A stretch of 64,000 nucleotides of DNA, taken from contig JAFWQF010000021.1 in NCBI GenBank assembly GCA_017509205.1, forward strand, positions 17,292-81,291, read 5' to 3'. Positions 60,204 to 64,000 of the stretch are shown here, in pieces. Within the stretch, counting starts at the first letter, position 1. Each line of letters opens with the position of its first letter. The notes beneath the pieces are model-generated. The model ran no database searches. It worked only from the letters and a program-made list of their open reading frames with translations, and was not told the DNA's origin. The translations under genes were made by a program, and so were the position numbers. Origin of the DNA: Clostridiales bacterium (GTDB lineage: Bacteria; Bacillota; Clostridia; Saccharofermentanales; Saccharofermentanaceae).

Positions 60204-63200
60204 ATGAAGTATCTCAAGGTAACGTCAGTTGTATTATCTGTGGCTATGTGCATGTCAATGATCGCGCCTGTTTCGGTTCTGGCTGATGAAACGGCTGCAC
60301 CTTCTGAGACACAGACTGAAGAAACGGTAAAGCCGGAGCCCAAGGAAACCGAGAAACCTAAGCCTTCTGAAACAGAAAAGCAGATGACCGAAGAGACCGT
60401 AAAACAAGAACCCGAAGAAACCGAAAAAGCAAAACCCGCAGAAACCTCAAAAGAAGAGCCTGCCCAGACTGAACCCGAAGCATCTGCTGAAACGGAAAAG
60501 CAGGAGCCTTCTGAAACTGAACCCGAAGCACCTGTTGAAACAGAGAAACAGGTGCCCTCTGAGACTGAACCTGAAACATCTGCGGAAACAGAAAAGCAGG
60601 AGCCTGAAACAACAGAATCTCAGGAACCTGCTGAGACTAAAGAGACGATCCCCGAAGTAACTGAAAAGCCGATTCAGGAGACCGAGGTTAAGAAAGAGGC
60701 AAAAGACGGTTCTTGTGGAAATGGTGTTAACTGGTCCTTGAGCAATGGTACTCTGACCATCTCCGGTTCAGGTGACATGAGTTATAGCGGATATTATGCT
60801 CCCTGGTTTAGCGATGCAGACAGCATAAAAAAAGTTGAAATTCAATCTGGGGTTACGTCGATTCGTTCAAATGCGTTTGAAAGCCATAAGAATCTCACAA
60901 ATGTTACCATAGCAAGCAGTGTCAAGAGTATCGGAACAATGGCCTTTTCAAATTGCACCAGCCTTTCGAGTGTCTCTCTTCCAAGTGGTCTGACTGCAAT
61001 CAGCGGAAATCTTTTCAGCGGCTGCAAGAGCCTTAAATCCATTAGTATTCCGAGCACGGTCAAATCGATCGGATTTAGTGCTTTTTACGATTGTGCTTTA
61101 ACAAGCGTTTCGATTCCGAGCGGCGTAACGGAGATCAGTTCGTCTGCCTTTCAAGGCTGCCCTCTTACAAGTGTCAGTATTCCGAGTAGTGTAACAGATA
61201 TCAGCGATTATGCTTTCGCCGGAGGAAAATTCTCCAGCATTACTCTGCCTTCAAATCTTGAACAAATTGGCGAATACGCTTTTTCGGATTGTACAGCGCT
61301 TACAGCAATAACCATTCCTTCCGCCGTTAAATACTTTCAGGCCGGTGCTTTCAGCGGTTGTACTAAACTTAAGCAGGTTACGATTCAGAGCGTACAGATA
61401 GGTTCGATTCCTTTTGAAGCTTTTATGAATTGTTCATCACTTACGAGCGTTAATATTCCTGAATATGTTGACTATATCGGCGGTGATGCTTTTAATGGTT
61501 GTACCAGCTTGACTAAAATCACAATCCCTTCTGATGTGAGAACAATTGAACCCAGAGCATTTAAAGGCTGCAAAAACCTGACGGAGATCAATATCCCTAA
61601 AGGCGTTAAAGATGTCAATGACAGCATTTTTGAAGGCTGTACCAGTCTTAAGAGCATTAAACTTCCTGACGGAGTAACACGTATTGGTCATTACGCTTTT
61701 CAGGGTTGTACCAGTTTGTCGAGCATTGATATACCGGATACGGTAACGAATATCTGGCGCAATGCTTTTAATGGCTGCACATCTCTTGCAGTTGTTAATT
61801 ATTCCGGTTCAGAAGCCAATTGGAACAGTATTGAGATCTACACCGGAAATGAGCCGCTGCTTAAAGCTACGCTAAACACTTCCGTTATTACGAATTTCGG
61901 AGGAGCATCCGGTACATGCGGTTCGGGTTTAAAGTGGACATTGTCTTCTTCCGGTGTTTTAAAGATTACCGGTTCCGGAGACATGGATAATTTCGATAAG
62001 AGCAGTTATGGTACTTATTATTTCTATGAGGCCCCTTGGAATCAGTATAAAACCAAGATTACGTCAGTTGAACTTCCCAGTGGTTTAACTTCTATTGGAA
62101 ACGGTGCTTTTAGCGGCTGTTCCAACCTTACCAGTATTTCGATACCTTCCAGTGTAACATCCATTGGAAAGGGTGCGTTTACAAACACTGGAATTACCAG
62201 TCTTACCATTCCGTCAAAGGTTACCAAGATAGTTGATTGTGCGTTTGAAGGCTGCACGAGTCTTACTTCGGTCACAATTCCTTCTAGCGTTACCTCTATC
62301 GGTAAGAATGCATTTACCGGATCCGGTTTAAAGAAAGTTACGATTCCTTCAAGTGTAAGTACAATTGGTGAATCCGCATTTAAAGAGTGTGCCAATCTGA
62401 CAAGTGTAACCATTAACAAAGGTGTTACTTCGATTGGGAAAGCTGCTTTCAGAGATTGTACAAATCTTGCTACAGTTTCCATTCCGGATAGTGTAACAAC
62501 AATCGGCAACGGTGCTTTCAGAGCTTCAGGATTAACAAGTGTTACTATTCCAGGTAGTGTAACTTCGATGGATTATTATGCTTTCTCGGATTGTGCATCT
62601 CTTACAACAGTAACCATTAAGAGCGGAGTAACTTCCATCAGTTCAAATGCTTTTACGGCGTGCATAAATCTTACAAGTGTTACCATTCCGCTTTCTGTTG
62701 ATACCATCGGTTCATATGCATTCAGCGGCTGTGTAAAACTTACAGATATTTATTATGAAGGTACAGAGGGCAATTGGGATAACATTTCATTAAATGGTTC
62801 CGGACACGATCAGCTTTATATTGCAACGAAACATTACGGCGGTTCAGGTGCTACCCTTTATACGATAAAAGTTGTCAGCATAAGGGGCAAAGGTGAAGTT
62901 ACGCTGTCTGCGACTTCGGCAGAAGCAGGTACAAAGATTACTGTTAATGCTACACCGGCTGAAGGCTATTACCTTGGTTCTATTGCGGTCGACGGCACCA
63001 ATATCTCCGGCAATTCATTTGTCCTTGAGGCTCATAATACTGAAGTTGAAGTAAAATTTTACCAGTCCCAGTACACGGTTAATGTTACTTCTACAGCAGG
63101 CGGTACGGCTTCGTGCATTCATAAGACTGCCGGAGTCGGAGATAACATCACCATCGATTACAGTGTAAACACCGGGTACGAACTCGGGTCTATCACGGTT

Positions 63201-64000
63201 AATGGTAAGGCCATTAACGGCGATTCTTTCACAATGCCTGCATGCAATGTAGATGTTGTCGTAACCTTTACTCAGGGCCAATATACGGTTACAGTGTCTG
63301 TTCCGGACGGCGGCGGTACTGCTTCCGCAACTCCTTCTAAGGCAGGTGCCGGTGAAAAGATAACCGTCAGTACATCACCTTCCAAGGGCTATGAGGTCGA
63401 TACGATTAAGGTTGACGGTAAAGCCATTAGCGGATCCACGTTTACAATGCCGGCGTCGAATGTGAATGTAATAGTTTCATTTAAGAGATCAGTTTATAAG
63501 ATCACTCTGAATCCCGTATCTGGCGGAAGCGCAACATTAAGCAAGACTTCTGCATATTACGGCGAAAAGATCACTGTCACTGCAACACCTGCTTCAGGTT
63601 ATGCGCTCGATTACATCAAGGTCGGCACAACTGAACTGACCGGCGACTCATTTTACATGAGTGCTGGAGACGTAACAGTTACTGTATCCTTCAAGAAAGT
63701 ACAGTATGCGATAACCGCAACTGTAGACGGTGAGGGCGGCACTGTTTCCACAAATCCCACCAAGGCCGGTATCGGTGATAACGTTACGATCACAGCAACT
63801 CCTTCCAAGGGTTATTCCGTCGACACGATCAAAGTCAATAACAAGGCCATCAGCGGAACTACATTTACGATGACCGCTCAGAACACTACTGTAGTAGTCA
63901 CATTCAAGAAGGCTTCTTACAAGATCACTGTAAGCAAACCGGTAAACGGAAGTGCAACTGCATCACAGGAATATGCTAATTACGGCGATAAGATCACGAT
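60204..64000 (+). CDS. Large secreted BspA/InlB-repeat surface protein (runs off the right edge)
   Basis: Open to the window edge for 1265 codons. A signal peptide (about 1-29, cleavage near 'VLADE') is followed by a Glu/Pro/Thr/Lys-rich region with 16-residue repeats (residues about 35-160). A cap motif 'CGNGVNWSLSNGTLTISGSGDM' leads a first LRR_5 array (about 210-530). A second cap ('CGSGLKWTLSSSGVLKITGSGDM', about 573) leads a second LRR_5 array (about 615-855). At least six ~70-residue InlB-type repeats follow from residue 886 on. It is probably cell-surface or matrix-exposed. The C-terminus and any anchoring signal are missing from the window. The ATG has a GGAGG SD. The 170 bases before it hold two GTCAAA direct repeats and an AT-rich stretch. 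Confidence 0.85.
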   Translation, partial: MKYLKVTSVVLSVAMCMSMIAPVSVLADETAAPSETQTEETVKPEPKETEKPKPSETEKQMTEETVKQEPEETEKAKPAETSKEEPAQTEPEASAETEKQEPSETEPEAPVETEKQVPSETEPETSAETEKQEPETTESQEPAETKETIPEVTEKPIQETEVKKEAKDGSCGNGVNWSLSNGTLTISGSGDMSYSGYYAPWFSDADSIKKVEIQSGVTSIRSNAFESHKNLTNVTIASSVKSIGTMAFSNCTSLSSVSLPSGLTAISGNLFSGCKSLKSISIPSTVKSIGFSAFYDCALTSVSIPSGVTEISSSAFQGCPLTSVSIPSSVTDISDYAFAGGKFSSITLPSNLEQIGEYAFSDCTALTAITIPSAVKYFQAGAFSGCTKLKQVTIQSVQIGSIPFEAFMNCSSLTSVNIPEYVDYIGGDAFNGCTSLTKITIPSDVRTIEPRAFKGCKNLTEINIPKGVKDVNDSIFEGCTSLKSIKLPDGVTRIGHYAFQGCTSLSSIDIPDTVTNIWRNAFNGCTSLAVVNYSGSEANWNSIEIYTGNEPLLKATLNTSVITNFGGASGTCGSGLKWTLSSSGVLKITGSGDMDNFDKSSYGTYYFYEAPWNQYKTKITSVELPSGLTSIGNGAFSGCSNLTSISIPSSVTSIGKGAFTNTGITSLTIPSKVTKIVDCAFEGCTSLTSVTIPSSVTSIGKNAFTGSGLKKVTIPSSVSTIGESAFKECANLTSVTINKGVTSIGKAAFRDCTNLATVSIPDSVTTIGNGAFRASGLTSVTIPGSVTSMDYYAFSDCASLTTVTIKSGVTSISSNAFTACINLTSVTIPLSVDTIGSYAFSGCVKLTDIYYEGTEGNWDNISLNGSGHDQLYIATKHYGGSGATLYTIKVVSIRGKGEVTLSATSAEAGTKITVNATPAEGYYLGSIAVDGTNISGNSFVLEAHNTEVEVKFYQSQYTVNVTSTAGGTASCIHKTAGVGDNITIDYSVNTGYELGSITVNGKAINGDSFTMPACNVDVVVTFTQGQYTVTVSVPDGGGTASATPSKAGAGEKITVSTSPSKGYEVDTIKVDGKAISGSTFTMPASNVNVIVSFKRSVYKITLNPVSGGSATLSKTSAYYGEKITVTATPASGYALDYIKVGTTELTGDSFYMSAGDVTVTVSFKKVQYAITATVDGEGGTVSTNPTKAGIGDNVTITATPSKGYSVDTIKVNNKAISGTTFTMTAQNTTVVVTFKKASYKITVSKPVNGSATASQEYANYGDKIT
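60489..60620 (+). repeat. 48-bp acidic repeats of the large surface protein
   Basis: In-frame 16-residue units of 'ETEKQEPSETEPEAPV' type: two full copies (60489-60536, 60537-60584) and a partial third. The unit length equals that in the neighbouring surface gene. Confidence 0.75.
60840..62760 (+). repeat. Two BspA-type LRR_5 arrays
   Basis: First array about 60840-61790 and second about 62050-62760, separated by a WxxI segment ('SEANWNSIEIY') and a new cap. Units read 'SIGxxAFxGCTSLTSVTIPSSVT'. Confidence 0.8.
62859..64000 (+). repeat. InlB-type ~70-residue repeat array
   Basis: Five complete units, beginning 'YTIKVV', 'YTVNVT', 'YTVTVS', 'YKITLN' and 'YAITAT', with a sixth starting at 63918. 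Each carries 'GxxATxSxTxAxxGxKITVTATPxxGYxxxxIxVxGxxIxGxxFTMPAxxVxVxVxF'-type spacing. Mean unit 212 bases. Confidence 0.85.

Noticed and set aside
38901..64000. LPXTG or other sortase anchor in the surface proteins
   Set aside because: Neither complete surface protein has such a motif at the C-terminus. The third is cut by the window edge.

Overview
The window looks like a chromosomal segment of a Gram-positive anaerobe of the Bacillota, class Clostridia. Supporting signs are SepF and YggS side by side, MreB, Rho-L31-DUF1385-PrmC in series, an L21-Prp-L27-Obg block with a cleavable L27 N-terminus, AddAB instead of RecBCD, a DinR-type SOS box, DUF951, a FeoB-associated Cys-rich protein and several BspA-type leucine-rich-repeat surface proteins. 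I cannot name the genus. No tRNA, rRNA, CRISPR array, insertion sequence or prophage is visible, and no gene-free stretch exceeds about 260 bases.

Layout. Positions 1-1.1 kb hold the end of a TIM-barrel isomerase-like gene overlapping an FMN hydroxy-acid dehydrogenase. A diguanylate cyclase, a lipoprotein and leuS follow on the minus strand to 5.7 kb. From 5.9 to 18.5 kb are core genes on the plus strand: mreB, rho, rpmE, DUF1385, prmC, DUF951, ybaK, murC, an unrecognised membrane protein, rplU, prp, rpmA and obgE, with one minus-strand VOC-like gene. From 18.7 to 31.2 kb come a DUF212 membrane protein, a PfkB sugar kinase, an SOS-box-controlled uvrB-dnaE pair, a sirtuin, pfkA, mutS2 and a CPBP protease. 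From 31.1 to 33.6 kb there is a DtxR-like regulator, a small Fe-related Cys-rich membrane protein, and a MarR (FabT-like)-acyl carrier protein-lipid kinase operon. From 33.7 to 38.7 kb there is a PLP lyase, an HlyD-like membrane protein, yggS and sepF. From 38.9 to 46.2 kb there are a BspA-type surface protein, a PhoU-like protein, a LacI-sensor diguanylate cyclase, a flotillin and an SmtB-like repressor. That repressor leads a Zn/Cd efflux operon (arsR-HMA-P1B ATPase) ending at 48.3 kb. addB-addA occupy 48.4-55.9 kb, convergent with tadA-yfcE. From 57.1 kb to the right edge are two large secreted surface proteins, the second running off the window.

How the genes work together. Several operons are tightly coupled by overlapping stop/start codons: prmC-DUF951, uvrB-dnaE, acp-lipid kinase, addB-addA and tadA-yfcE. 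Regulation readable from the sequence includes a LexA/DinR box in the uvrB promoter, an 8-6-8 inverted repeat at the arsR promoter, a structured leader before rplU, and a FabT-like palindrome (CTTTGATATTCAAAT) present both before the marR-acp operon and before mreB. About a dozen intrinsic terminators divide the units.

The most unusual material is the shared palindrome that could link fatty-acid control to mreB, a candidate small RNA after obgE, and the surface-protein cluster with 16-residue acidic repeats and a transglutaminase-like domain. Two sensor or enzyme variants also stand out: a LacI-type sensor fused to GGDEF, and an AddB without its Walker A motif. Most other genes are ordinary housekeeping genes. 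All functional calls rest on motif recognition by eye, without database searches.
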